A stretch of 64,000 nt of DNA from Dyella sp. 2HG41-7. Lineage in GTDB: Bacteria; Pseudomonadota; Gammaproteobacteria; Xanthomonadales; Rhodanobacteraceae. The position numbers and the translations under genes are program-made. Shown here in pieces: positions 56,001-64,000 of this stretch; positions within the stretch are counted from its first letter, which is position 1, and each line of letters begins with the position of its first letter. Under the pieces are notes generated by a model. That model was not told the DNA's origin. It searched no databases and saw only the letters and a list, made by a program, of their open reading frames with translations. The DNA lies in the NCBI RefSeq assembly GCF_021390675.1, contig NZ_JAJEJV010000004.1, positions 1,860,001 through 1,924,000 of the forward strand. Reading direction: 5' to 3'.

Positions 56001-56124
56001 CGCCGCGGAACGGACCGACCAGGCGCCAGTGCAAGTCTTGAAATTGAGACGGATCGACGGCCGCTTGCGCGGCCAATGCGGAGGATATGCCCAACGTAAA
56101 CAGGGCGATACGACCCAAGTGCAT
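53008..56124 (-). CDS. Secreted Asp-box (BNR/sortilin-like) repeat protein, paralogue 1
   Basis: From the ATG at 56124 (MHLGRIALFTLGISSALAAQA) the protein has 1,038 residues with a signal peptide; longer starts would place 46 charged residues before it. Repeated Asp-box motifs S-x-D-x-G-x-x-W occur throughout the first two thirds: KTDDAGRTW, STDGGQHW, SHDGGANW, SDDGGAHW. They suggest one or two beta-propellers, as in VPS10/sortilin-like and BNR-repeat proteins. A C-terminal domain with a helical end follows. It is divergent from a TonB-dependent receptor and similar in order and motifs to the gene at 58544. Function unknown; glycan or peptide binding outside the inner membrane is likely. Confidence 0.88.
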   Translation of the reverse strand: MHLGRIALFTLGISSALAAQAAVDPSQFQDLHWRLVGPFRGGRVLAVSGVPGDDRHFYFGAVDGGVWKTDDAGRTWQPIFDDERVGSIGALAVAPSRTDTVYVGSGEADMRSDIAHGDGMYKSTDAGKHWSHIGLEDSRQIGRILIDPNNPDVVFVAALGHAYGPNAERGVFRSTDGGQHWDKVLFKDNDTGAIDMAFKPGDSKTVYASLWQTRRPPWSVYPPSNGPGSGLYVSHDGGANWTQIQGNGFPAHPGRIGLATAPSQPDRVYALIDAPDGEGGLYRSDDGGAHWKHITDDQRIWQRGWYFNRMAVDPKNADRVYVMNTIVLRSDDGGKQFIALKGDPTGDDFHEMWIDPTNPNRQILGVDQGTLITLNGGATWSSWYNQPTAQIYHVATDNRFPYWVYGAQQDSGAVALPSRSSSGNGITMQHFHEVTPGGESDMIAPDPDDHDVVYGGRVDKLDMRTDQVRNVDPTLAYPAAHYRAAWTLPLTFSKRDHKVLYFANQRLFRTADGGDHWAPISPDLTREDAGVPANLDATTASDDNHVDKRRGVIYTIAPSPLTAQTLWVGTDDGLVWRTDDEGAHWNNVTPTALTPWSKVGGIEPSHFSGDVAYLAIDRHRLDDDAPYIYRTADGGKNWTRIDAGIPANSFVNVVREDPVQKGLLYAGTEKGVYVSFDDGGHWQSLEQNLPSTSVRDIDVHQDDLVIATHGRGFWIMDDMTALRQMSNAKTTAVTLFKPTDAYRVRHALFTGTPFPKDEPMAENPPDGAMIDYALPAHVKGPVTLAILDAQNNLVHSFSSDAKAPSLDPAKLEIAPEWVHIPTPVHTTPGMHRFVWNLRYASKTGKQGRRGSDGVWAPPGSYTVELTVDGKHYRQPLVIKPDPRVNVSVAAMQREFELAQKVEDTSTKASKAGDEAKTLMQALDAQQAHATGALHDQIATLIGQVSDLSGLPLHADPRNTIGAEPRRTDSLRALSMDLEKLLSAVDGADADPSADAQTSYTTLSHTLDTTLDAWQQLKQHDLAALNDKLKAAGNKPIAL

Positions 56125-56316
56125 GATTGGAATTCCCTGGGGAGTGAACGGAATAGCGCTGATTCGCGGCGAGCGCCGCATAAAGTCAGACCATAACGCA
56201 TGCTGCTGCGGCCGACGCGGATAGGTCGCTCGTCGCCGGGTAAACGGATGGCATATGGTCATGGAACTGTCATTGCGCGATAAGAGGCGGCTACCCCGCC
56301 GTTACCTGGATGCCGC

Positions 56317-58509
56317 ATGTTGCTTCTGCGCCGCGCCGTGTTGCCGTTTGCTTTGTCGATGTCGTTGATTTCCTTGTCTGTTGCAGCGCAATCGACAACG
56401 TCTGCCCAAGACGACGATGCCACCCAGGGCCAGTCCAGCCATAAAGCCACCAATCTCCCCGCCGTGAACGTGCGGGCGAACGACTGGCGCAAGTATCAAA
56501 AAGCCAAGCTGATGTATCAGATGCCGGAAGTGGACGGCCCGAAGATCACCGTCACCAAGAAAACCACGGTGACGCATCTGGAAAACCAGCCCACCGTCAT
56601 CGGCAATAACCTCAATCAGACGCTCGCGCGCACGCCCGGCGTGTTGGTTTCCGAGCAGCCGACGCCGACGCAGTTCAATCTCAGCTATCGCGGCGTGGGC
56701 AATCCGCAGGAATCGGAATTCGTGCTGGTGATGCAGGATGGCATTCCGATGGAAGGCGACTGGATCGGCTTTCCGACGCTGTACGCGTTTCCGATGACGC
56801 AAAGTCTTTCGGAAGTGCAGCTGATTCGCGGCGGCTCCAGTTTGCTCTACGGACCTGAGCCGGCGCCGGTAATCAATCTGGTGTCCAAGCGTCCCGCGCC
56901 CGGTACGCCGCTCACGGTCAGCACGGAGAACGTCGTCGGCGAGCACGGTTTGTTTTCCAGCTACAACGTGATCGAGCGCAATCAAGGTCAGTGGGCGTTT
57001 CGCGCCGATGCCGGTTATGTACATAGCGATGGCACGCGCGCGAACGACGGTTCGCAGAATCGCCAGGCCGATTTGTACGTCGGCTATCGTCCCGACGAAC
57101 ATCAGCTCTGGTACATGGATTTCCACGCGATCAGCGCGGTCTCCGGCGATCCGGGACGGTTGAGTTACACGCTGTGGCGAGAAGATCCGCGCACGGTCAC
57201 CACGCCTTACAACCGCGACTGGGTTAATCGCGATCAACTCGTGCTTGGTCATACGCACGATTTCGGCAATGACTGGTCGCTGGACGCCAAGCTCTGGTTT
57301 ACGTATCAGGACCTGGTTAGTCGCGCAGCAAAGGCGCAGTTGCCTGGACAAGCGGCGCCGAGCACAACGACGCTGCAGGACGAAGCCTTCCGCACCATGG
57401 GCGCGGACGTTCGCTTGCGCAAGCATTGGGGGCAGGGGAACGCTTTCACGATTGGCGCCGTGGTGTTCCATGGAAGCGATCCTTTCCGTCAGTGGAGCAG
57501 CACGGATTTACTCGTTGCACCCGACGATCACAGCGGCAAGCCGGTGTTGAGTCAACGTCGAAGCTCGCAATACGAATCGTTGTTCGCAGAAAACGTGTTC
57601 CGCTTGCCATATCGCATTCATTTTGTGCCTTCCGTGCGTTTGGAGCACGAACGCATTGCAGTGGACGAGAGCGTGCGTCCGCCGTTCCTGTCGCGGCCTT
57701 ACATCCACGAAGCTGACACACGCCACTTGCCGTTGTTCGGCCTAGGACTGGGCAACGATTTCGGTCACGGCAACGAGACGTATTTCAACGTATCGCAAGG
57801 CTGGCGTCCGCTGCGCTTTTTCGATATCGCATCGCCTTTCAGCAATCTGGTGCCGGGGCACGCCGCGAAGCTTTCCAAATCGGTGTCGTGGGAAGCGGGC
57901 GTGCATGGCGCGCCGGTCACCGGTTTGTATTACGACGTCAGTCTGTTCTGGATCAATTTCCGGAATCGACTGGAAACGCGTTATATCAATGCGATCGACA
58001 CCATCGACGTCAATACCGGCAACACGCGCAGTCGCGGATTGGAAGCGCAGCTCGATTACGATTTCTTCGCACCGACGCAATGGGCCAGCGAAGGGCAACA
58101 CCTCGAAGCCTTCGTCAACGGCAGTTTGCTCAATGCGCGATTCGTCGCCAGCGCCATTCCGGGGCAAGTGGGCAAGACGCCGGCGTTCTCGCCTTCGTAT
58201 CTCGTCAAGACTGGCGTAACCTGGCGCAATGAGCGCGTCAAGCTCAGCCTGACGGCCGTGTCTTCGGCGGCGCAATATTGGCAGGATTCCGATCAGGCTT
58301 ACGGCAGCGGCCAAACGTATATGCCGGCGCGCATTCCCGCGTATACCGTGGTGGACGTCGCGTCGGATTGGCAGTTGAACCGTTCGTTGCGCTTGCTTGC
58401 GGGCATCAGCAATCTGGGTAATCGTCGTTACTTCGATCGTGTTTGGCAAAACGGTTTGGAACCGGCTTTTGGCAGAACCTGGTACACCGGCTTCGCGCTG
58501 AGCTATTAG
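56317..58509 (+). CDS. TonB-dependent outer-membrane receptor
   Basis: The 730-residue protein has a signal peptide (LRRAVLPFALSMSLISLSVAAQ), a plug domain (NLNQTLARTPGVLVSEQPTPTQFNLS, QDGIPMEGDW, LIRGGSSLLYGPEPAPVINLVSKR) and a 22-strand-type barrel ending GRTWYTGFALSY with a terminal aromatic. The plug resembles siderophore or iron-dicitrate receptors such as FecA, but no N-terminal signalling domain is seen. The substrate is unknown. It lies between two Asp-box repeat proteins and precedes the second by 34 bases, suggesting one transport or binding unit. Confidence 0.92.
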   Translation: MLLLRRAVLPFALSMSLISLSVAAQSTTSAQDDDATQGQSSHKATNLPAVNVRANDWRKYQKAKLMYQMPEVDGPKITVTKKTTVTHLENQPTVIGNNLNQTLARTPGVLVSEQPTPTQFNLSYRGVGNPQESEFVLVMQDGIPMEGDWIGFPTLYAFPMTQSLSEVQLIRGGSSLLYGPEPAPVINLVSKRPAPGTPLTVSTENVVGEHGLFSSYNVIERNQGQWAFRADAGYVHSDGTRANDGSQNRQADLYVGYRPDEHQLWYMDFHAISAVSGDPGRLSYTLWREDPRTVTTPYNRDWVNRDQLVLGHTHDFGNDWSLDAKLWFTYQDLVSRAAKAQLPGQAAPSTTTLQDEAFRTMGADVRLRKHWGQGNAFTIGAVVFHGSDPFRQWSSTDLLVAPDDHSGKPVLSQRRSSQYESLFAENVFRLPYRIHFVPSVRLEHERIAVDESVRPPFLSRPYIHEADTRHLPLFGLGLGNDFGHGNETYFNVSQGWRPLRFFDIASPFSNLVPGHAAKLSKSVSWEAGVHGAPVTGLYYDVSLFWINFRNRLETRYINAIDTIDVNTGNTRSRGLEAQLDYDFFAPTQWASEGQHLEAFVNGSLLNARFVASAIPGQVGKTPAFSPSYLVKTGVTWRNERVKLSLTAVSSAAQYWQDSDQAYGSGQTYMPARIPAYTVVDVASDWQLNRSLRLLAGISNLGNRRYFDRVWQNGLEPAFGRTWYTGFALSY

Positions 58510-58543
58510 CGCGCTAATCCATTTATTGCAGCGGGAGCACATC

Positions 58544-61500
58544 ATGTCGACACGCGTTCTTCTTCGGCCTCTTTCGGCGATAGCCTGCGCATGGCTGCTC
58601 GCCAGCGCCGCTCCCTTGCATGCGGCTGCTGCGCCGACGTCGAACGACGCAAGCGCTGCGCTGCAGTGGCGATTGGTCGGACCGTTCCGCGGCGGTTGGG
58701 CGACGATGGCGGCGGGCGATCCCGGCAATCCCGATACGTTCTATATTGGAACGGCGGGTGGTGGCGTGTGGAAGTCAACCGATGCGGGTCGCACCTGGTC
58801 GCCGACGTTCGATAACGTGGGCGCGGCGCCTATCGGCGCGGTTGCGGTTGCGCCGTCCAACACCAACGTTATTTATGCGGGCTCGGGACAAGTCGCCGCG
58901 CGCTATGACGTTGCCGCCGGCAACGGCATGTATCGCTCGGACAACGGCGGTAAAACGTGGCAGCACATTGGTCTGGAAAACACCAAACATATCGGCGCGA
59001 TCGTGGTGAATCCGCACGATGCGAACACGCTGCTCGTTGGTGCGCTCGGTCATTATTTCGGGCCGAATAAAGAGCGCGGCGTTTATCGCTCGACCGATGG
59101 CGGCAAGACTTGGACGCAAACCTTGTTCGTCGACGCCGACACCGGCGTGGTGGATATCAAGGCCGATCCGTCCGATCCGAACATCGTGTACGCCGCGACA
59201 TGGCAGGTGCGCAATTATCCCTGGCTGTCGTACTTTCAGCCGAACGCTGGGCCGGGCAGCGGTTTGTACAAATCGACCGATGGCGGCGTGACGTGGAAGC
59301 GCATCACCGGCAACGGCTTTCCGAGCGGTTCGCTTGGGCGTATCGGTCTAGCCACGACGAGCGGCCATCGCATCTATGCTGTGGTGCACAGCGCAAGTTC
59401 GCACAAGGATAGCGGTCTATATCGCTCCGACGATGGCGGCACGAACTGGCAAGCGGTGAGTCATGAATCGTGGTTGCCGAACGATTACTTCAGTCGCCTG
59501 ACCGTAGATCCGCAAAATTCCAACGTCGTTTATTCAGCCGGACAATCGATTCGTCGCTCCGACGATGGCGGTAAGCATTGGGATATTTTCAAAGGCGCGC
59601 CCGGTGGCGACGATTACCACTTCCTGTGGATCGATCCGCGCAATTCGCAACGCATGATCGCAGCGAGTGACCAAGGTGCGGTCGTCACCGTCAACGGCGG
59701 CAAAAGCTGGAGCAGCTGGTACAACCAGCCGACTGCGCAGTTCTATCACATCGCAACCGATAATCAGTTTCCCTACTGGATTTATTCCGGACAGCAGGAT
59801 TCGGGCACGGTAGGCATCGCCAGCCGCAGCGACTACGGTTCGATTTCCTATCGCGATTGGCGCCCCGTCGGCGGCGACGAACGCGATTACGACGTGCCGT
59901 ATCCAGACAACGCCAACATTGTGTTCGGTTCCGGGCTCGGCGGCCGCGTCTCGCGCTGGGATCGCGATACAGGCGTGGTGCAGAACGTCACGCCGTGGCC
60001 GGTCAACAGCTATGGCCAACGTCCCACGAATTTTAAATACCACTACACGTGGATCACGCCAATCGCGTTTTCCGCCAAAGCGCCTTACGCGCTGTATCTC
60101 GGCGCGCAGGTGCTGTTCCGTACCACCGACCAAGGTCAGCATTGGGATGTGATCAGTCCCGATCTCAGCGCGAAGAAGCAAGGCGCAACCGAAGGCTGTA
60201 ACGGCAACCCAACTGCGCAACAAGCGCGCGATTGCGGCTACGGCGTGATTTACAGCATCGCGCCCTCGCCATTCACCAACGACGAAATCTGGATCGGCAC
60301 TGACGACGGATCGATCCAGTACACGCGCGACGGCGGCAAGAACTGGCAGAACGTTACGCCGAAGGATCTGCCGAGTTGGGGCATTGTCAGTTCGCTCGAT
60401 CTTTCCGCCGTGAAGCAGGGCACGGCGTATGCGGCGGTCGACAATCATCGTCAGGACGATTTCCGTCCGCACGTGTACCGCACGCACGACTACGGCAAGA
60501 CGTGGACCGATATTGCCGCCGGTTTGCCGAATGATGACTTTGTCAGCGTGGTGCGCGCCGATACGCAACGCGAAGGTTTGTTGTTTGCGGGCACGGATCG
60601 TGGCGTGTTCGTATCGATTGACGATGGCGATCATTGGCAATCGTTGCAGCGCAATCTGCCTACGGCGTGGGTGCGCGATCTGCAAGTACACGGCGACGAT
60701 TTGATTGTCGGTACGCAGGGTCGCGCGATCTGGGTTCTCGACGACATTACGCCGCTGCGCCAAGCCAACAACGACGCACGTAAGACTGTGCTTTACACGC
60801 CTGCCACGGCCGTACGCGTGCGAGCCAACGAAAATCGCGACACACCGCTGCCGCCGGACGAGCCGCTCGGCAAAAATCCGCCTGCCGGCGCGATCATCGA
60901 CTATCGCCTAGCCAGCGCGACGAAAGGCGCCGTGACGCTCGATATTCTGGATAGCGACGGCAAAGTGGTGCGTCACTATTCCAGCGCGGATAAACCGGAT
61001 CATTTGCCGGCTGAACGCTACTTCCAGAAAGGCTGGCTGGGTTCGCCCGAAACCTTGGGCACCAGCGCCGGTGCGCATCGCTTCGTGTGGGATCTGCGTT
61101 ATCCGCGCCCGGATGCATTGCTCTACGGCTACAGCATCGCGGCGACGTGGGATTCGGATACGCCGCTCACGCCCGAAGGTCCGCTGGTGTCGCCAGGCAA
61201 ATACGAAGTGGTGCTCAAAGTCGACGGTCATGCGTATCGCGCGCCGTTGAATGTCACGATGGATCCGCGCGTCACGCTCGATCAGAACGCGCTCGCGCAA
61301 GGTCTGGCGTTCTCGCGTGAAGTCGGCGACTCGCTGCAGAAGATTTGGCAAGCTCACGGCGAAATCGACGCGGTGCGCGATCAGCTCGATCAAGCGGAGA
61401 AAAAACTCGGCGACGATGCAGCACACAAAGCGTTGCACGACGAGATCGACGCATTCCGCAAAAAGACCGATCCGCTGGTGTCGGGCGACGCGGAAACGTC

Positions 61501-61771
61501 CACCAACCTCGAAGCGATGAACGACGCGCTTACCGGCATCGCCACCGATGTGGAAGGTGCGGATCGTGCGCCGACGGATGGTCAGCGCGATGCGTACGCG
61601 CAGTACAAGGCGAGCCTGGATAAGGCCACCACGCAATGGCAGTCCATTCGTGGCACGGATCTGCCGACGCTCAACACGCACCTGAAAGCGGCAGGCATTA
61701 AGCCACTTACGGTGCCAGCGGCAAATCAGATTCATGCCGAAGCGTCGGGCGACTCGGATGACATTCCCTGA
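58544..61771 (+). CDS. Secreted Asp-box (BNR/sortilin-like) repeat protein, paralogue 2
   Basis: The start at 58544 (MSTRVLLRPLSAIACAWLLASAAPLHA) follows GGGAG and gives 1,075 residues. Like paralogue 1 it begins its mature part with QWRLVGPFRGG and has many Asp-boxes (KSTDAGRTW, RSDNGGKTW, RSTDGGKTW, RSDDGGTNW), the shared segment WSSWYNQPTAQFYHIATDNQFPYWIY, and a similar C-terminal domain with helical end. The two are clearly paralogues though diverged. It is probably co-transcribed with the TonB-dependent receptor. The role is unknown; a partner for substrate capture or processing is inferred. Confidence 0.88.
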   Translation: MSTRVLLRPLSAIACAWLLASAAPLHAAAAPTSNDASAALQWRLVGPFRGGWATMAAGDPGNPDTFYIGTAGGGVWKSTDAGRTWSPTFDNVGAAPIGAVAVAPSNTNVIYAGSGQVAARYDVAAGNGMYRSDNGGKTWQHIGLENTKHIGAIVVNPHDANTLLVGALGHYFGPNKERGVYRSTDGGKTWTQTLFVDADTGVVDIKADPSDPNIVYAATWQVRNYPWLSYFQPNAGPGSGLYKSTDGGVTWKRITGNGFPSGSLGRIGLATTSGHRIYAVVHSASSHKDSGLYRSDDGGTNWQAVSHESWLPNDYFSRLTVDPQNSNVVYSAGQSIRRSDDGGKHWDIFKGAPGGDDYHFLWIDPRNSQRMIAASDQGAVVTVNGGKSWSSWYNQPTAQFYHIATDNQFPYWIYSGQQDSGTVGIASRSDYGSISYRDWRPVGGDERDYDVPYPDNANIVFGSGLGGRVSRWDRDTGVVQNVTPWPVNSYGQRPTNFKYHYTWITPIAFSAKAPYALYLGAQVLFRTTDQGQHWDVISPDLSAKKQGATEGCNGNPTAQQARDCGYGVIYSIAPSPFTNDEIWIGTDDGSIQYTRDGGKNWQNVTPKDLPSWGIVSSLDLSAVKQGTAYAAVDNHRQDDFRPHVYRTHDYGKTWTDIAAGLPNDDFVSVVRADTQREGLLFAGTDRGVFVSIDDGDHWQSLQRNLPTAWVRDLQVHGDDLIVGTQGRAIWVLDDITPLRQANNDARKTVLYTPATAVRVRANENRDTPLPPDEPLGKNPPAGAIIDYRLASATKGAVTLDILDSDGKVVRHYSSADKPDHLPAERYFQKGWLGSPETLGTSAGAHRFVWDLRYPRPDALLYGYSIAATWDSDTPLTPEGPLVSPGKYEVVLKVDGHAYRAPLNVTMDPRVTLDQNALAQGLAFSREVGDSLQKIWQAHGEIDAVRDQLDQAEKKLGDDAAHKALHDEIDAFRKKTDPLVSGDAETSTNLEAMNDALTGIATDVEGADRAPTDGQRDAYAQYKASLDKATTQWQSIRGTDLPTLNTHLKAAGIKPLTVPAANQIHAEASGDSDDIP

Positions 61772-61818
61772 TAGCCGCACTTTGCGTACTGCTTTATCGC
61801 CTAAGTTTGATATTGCAC

Positions 61819-61844
61819 TGCACGACCGTTTTTACGGTCGTGCA
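61819..61844 (+). terminator. Perfect 11-bp hairpin downstream of BNR paralogue 2
   Basis: TGCACGACCGT (61819-61829) pairs with ACGGTCGTGCA (61834-61844) around TTTT. There is no clear T-run after it. The remainder of the gap to 62038 shows no gene. Confidence 0.55.
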
Positions 61845-62038
61845 TGCGTTTCGGTGACATAAAAAAGACTAATAAACGCGTGCTTGGCGCGATTCCATCT
61901 GCAGGATGGGCGACGACATGTTGCGCAGCGGTAAGTTGTCATAATCGTCAACGTTTGTTTTTCCGCATTTAAGCTACAGTCGAGCTAGTCGCAATCGCGG
62001 CGGGCCGGTCGTTTGAAGCTAACGTGAGGGAGACAAGT

Positions 62039-63685
62039 ATGACTGTCGTACCTGAAGCAGTAGCGGCGTCCAGGGGGACTGCGCCGGGTTGGCTCGCGAG
62101 GGAGCGCACCATCGCAGGTCCACGTTTTAACCGCTGGCTGGTGCCGCCGGCGGCTTTGGCGATCCATTTGTGCATCGGCATGGCGTACGGTTTTTCGGTG
62201 TTCTGGTTGCCGATGAGCAAACTGGTGCCGGGGGCGGCCAGTTGCGAAAGCCTCGGATTTTTCGCGCAGTTATTTGCCGGATCGTGCAATTGGACCGTGC
62301 CTGCGGTCACGCATATTTTCGAAACCTTTATCGCCATGCTCGGTATTTCCGCGGCGATTTGGGGCGGCTGGCTGGAACATGCCGGACCGCGCAAGGCTGG
62401 CTTTTACGCGGCGCTGTGCTGGGGCGGCGGTTTGGTCGTCGGCGGCATCGGCGTGTCGATGCATCAGTTGTGGCTGGTGTTTCTCGGCTGCGGAATATTG
62501 GGAGGCATCGGACTTGGCATTGGCTACATCACGCCAGTTTCCACCTTGATCAAATGGTTTCCGGATCGCCGTGGTTTGGCGACCGGCTTCGCGATCATGG
62601 GTTTCGGCGGCGGCGCGATGATCGGTGCGCCGATTGCGGTGGCGCTGATGGCGCGTTTCGCGCACGGCGAAATCGCCGGTGTCGCCAGCACGCTGATGGT
62701 GATGGGCGTCATCTACATCCTCGCCATGTCGGCCGGCGCGTTCGGATTCCGCGTGCCGCCCAGCGGCTGGAAACCGACTGGTTGGACGGGGGACAAAACA
62801 ACCGGCAACAAGTTGATCACCACCAAGCACGTGCATTTGAATCGCGCCTGGAAAACGCCGCAATTCTGGATGCTGTGGATCGTGTTGTGCATGAATGTGA
62901 CCGCCGGCATCGGCGTGCTGGCCATGGCCAGCCCGATGTTCCAGGAAGTATTCGGTGCGCGTTTGCTCGGCCTCGATACGGCAACCACGCTGACGGCAGC
63001 GCAGAAAGCATCGATCGTTGCGTCGGCGGCGGGACTGGTGGGTCTGCTCAGTTTGTTCAACAGCCTTGGCCGCATCTTCTGGGCGTCGACGTCGGATTTT
63101 ATCGGACGCAAAACGACGTATGTCGTCTTCTTCCTGCTGGGCATCGTGCTGTATTGCAGTCTGCCCACGCTCGGTCATATGGGCTTGGCGGGCGTTTTCG
63201 TGATTGCCGTGTGCGTGATTATTTCGATGTACGGCGGCGGATTCGCGACGGTGCCGGCTTATCTGGCGGATATTTTCGGCACGCAAATGGTTGGCGCCAT
63301 TCATGGTCGTCTGTTGACGGCATGGTCCGTTGCGGGTGTGGTGGGGCCTTTCTTGATCGCGGCGGTGCGTCAGGCGCAGTTGGACGCGGGCGTCGCCAAG
63401 AATCTGGTGTACGACCGCACGCTCTACATTTTGGCCGCTTTGCTGCTGATTGGCCTTATCGCCAATTTAATGGTCAGGCCGGTCAAGGAAGAGCACCATA
63501 TGACCGACGAGGAACTCGCGCACGAGCGTTCGCTGCAGCACGAGGCGCCTACGGTCGCGGCCAACGCCGATCAGGCGGCTCGCGGCGGATTCGGTATCGT
63601 GGGCGTGATCGCCTGGGCATTGGTAGGCGTTCCGTTCCTGATTGGCGTATGGATCGCGCTCAGCAAAGCGGCCGCGCTGTTCTAA
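62039..63685 (+). CDS. OFA-family major facilitator (oxalate/formate antiporter-like)
   Basis: From the ATG at 62039 ([17 protein letters not shown]), after GAGGGAGA, the protein has 548 residues and about twelve membrane segments. MFS/OFA motifs include [16 protein letters not shown] at helix 1, [29 protein letters not shown], and [22 protein letters not shown] between the halves. An insert between helices 3 and 4 contains a Cys pair region ([17 protein letters not shown]). The transporter is followed by a formate-dehydrogenase-type gene, which supports formate or oxalate as substrate; the link is inferred. Confidence 0.9.
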   Translation: MTVVPEAVAASRGTAPGWLARERTIAGPRFNRWLVPPAALAIHLCIGMAYGFSVFWLPMSKLVPGAASCESLGFFAQLFAGSCNWTVPAVTHIFETFIAMLGISAAIWGGWLEHAGPRKAGFYAALCWGGGLVVGGIGVSMHQLWLVFLGCGILGGIGLGIGYITPVSTLIKWFPDRRGLATGFAIMGFGGGAMIGAPIAVALMARFAHGEIAGVASTLMVMGVIYILAMSAGAFGFRVPPSGWKPTGWTGDKTTGNKLITTKHVHLNRAWKTPQFWMLWIVLCMNVTAGIGVLAMASPMFQEVFGARLLGLDTATTLTAAQKASIVASAAGLVGLLSLFNSLGRIFWASTSDFIGRKTTYVVFFLLGIVLYCSLPTLGHMGLAGVFVIAVCVIISMYGGGFATVPAYLADIFGTQMVGAIHGRLLTAWSVAGVVGPFLIAAVRQAQLDAGVAKNLVYDRTLYILAALLLIGLIANLMVRPVKEEHHMTDEELAHERSLQHEAPTVAANADQAARGGFGIVGVIAWALVGVPFLIGVWIALSKAAALF

Positions 63686-63731
63686 GGATGATGTGCGCCG
63701 ATTGCGCCGAGGTTGGAAAGAGACACACGCT

Positions 63732-64000
63732 ATGAAACCTGCCAAGAACGTCGCCGCATTACCGCCGATCGATGAAGCGGTTCGCGATGCGGTACTTGAT
63801 GTCACGGGTCGACTCAAGGATGAGCCCGGCGCATTGCTTCCGGTTCTGCATGGCATCCAGGCATCCTTGGGCTACGTGCCCGAGGATGCCATTGCACTGA
63901 TCGCACGCGAGATGAACCTCTCGCGTGCGGATGTGCATGGTGTGGTGTCGTTCTATCACTTTTTCCGCACGCGTCCGGCCGGCAAGCGCGTTATCTATCT
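63732..64000 (+). CDS. NuoE/FdsG-like formate dehydrogenase gamma subunit (5' part)
   Basis: The ATG at 63732 opens a frame that is still open at the window edge, giving 89 residues: [17 protein letters not shown], then [22 protein letters not shown] and [20 protein letters not shown]. This is the helical N-terminal domain of the 24-kDa NADH dehydrogenase family. The Cys ligands of its [2Fe-2S] cluster would come just beyond the window. Because it follows a formate/oxalate-type transporter rather than nuoD, a soluble NAD-linked formate dehydrogenase subunit (FdsG) is more likely than NuoE. Confidence 0.82.
   Translation, partial: MKPAKNVAALPPIDEAVRDAVLDVTGRLKDEPGALLPVLHGIQASLGYVPEDAIALIAREMNLSRADVHGVVSFYHFFRTRPAGKRVIY

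Noticed and set aside
54634..56196. 520-codon open frame antisense to BNR paralogue 1
   Set aside because: It is a shadow of the Asp-box gene, with no signal, domain or ribosome binding site of its own.

Overview
The window looks like a chromosomal segment of a high-GC gammaproteobacterium of the Xanthomonadales, most likely Rhodanobacteraceae (Dyella, Luteibacter or Frateuria relatives). This rests on gene order (mutS / pncC - recA - recX - alaS - csrA - tRNA-Ser; miaA - hfq - hflX - hflK - hflC - DUF2065 - purA), on the Xanthomonas-like tdh and kbl proteins, and on the many secreted and TonB-dependent proteins. The genus is an inference; no marker gene was compared.

Layout. 1-7300: mismatch repair and recombination (mutS partial, pncC, recA, an SDR-like gene, recX), alaS, csrA and tRNA-Ser(GCT). 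A tandem array of structured repeats follows the tRNA. 7758-11201: a propionate (2-methylcitrate) locus with a helix-turn-helix/citrate-synthase fusion divergent from prpB-prpC. 11250-15840: a five-gene secreted-protein operon laid out like the Pseudomonas fap functional-amyloid operon: Gly/Asn-rich subunit, small subunit, periplasmic C39 peptidase, third secreted protein, coiled-coil plus beta-barrel outer-membrane protein. Two of the secreted proteins carry a motif resembling a double-glycine leader, which would make them candidate substrates of the C39 peptidase. terC and prpD follow. 18450-21300: two OmpA-like genes whose mature coding regions are identical. 21324-30900: an RsuA/RluB-family pseudouridine synthase, a LysR regulator, a secreted unknown, and the threonine-degradation genes kbl and tdh separated by a large DUF748/AsmA-like gene. 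30987-37434: miaA-hfq-hflX-hflKC-DUF2065-purA. 37458-39188: a hipBA toxin-antitoxin module with elaborate palindromic operators in an AT-richer stretch. 39253-42097: two diguanylate cyclases, back to back. 42329-47700: an M1 aminopeptidase, lemA and an M48 protease. 47778-50900: gcvP under a tandem glycine riboswitch with a terminator. 51096-52988: a VOC protein, then an unrecognised gene behind a long, strongly structured leader. 53008-61771: two paralogous Asp-box (BNR) repeat secreted proteins around a TonB-dependent receptor. 62039-64000: an OFA-family transporter and the start of a NuoE/FdsG-type formate dehydrogenase subunit.

The strongest candidate for an under-described system is the Fap-like operon at 11528-15840. 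Next are the tRNA-linked repeat modules (7269-7679), the structured leader at 51611-51770, and the BNR-receptor-BNR cluster. All functional statements rest on reading motifs and gene order; no database search was run.
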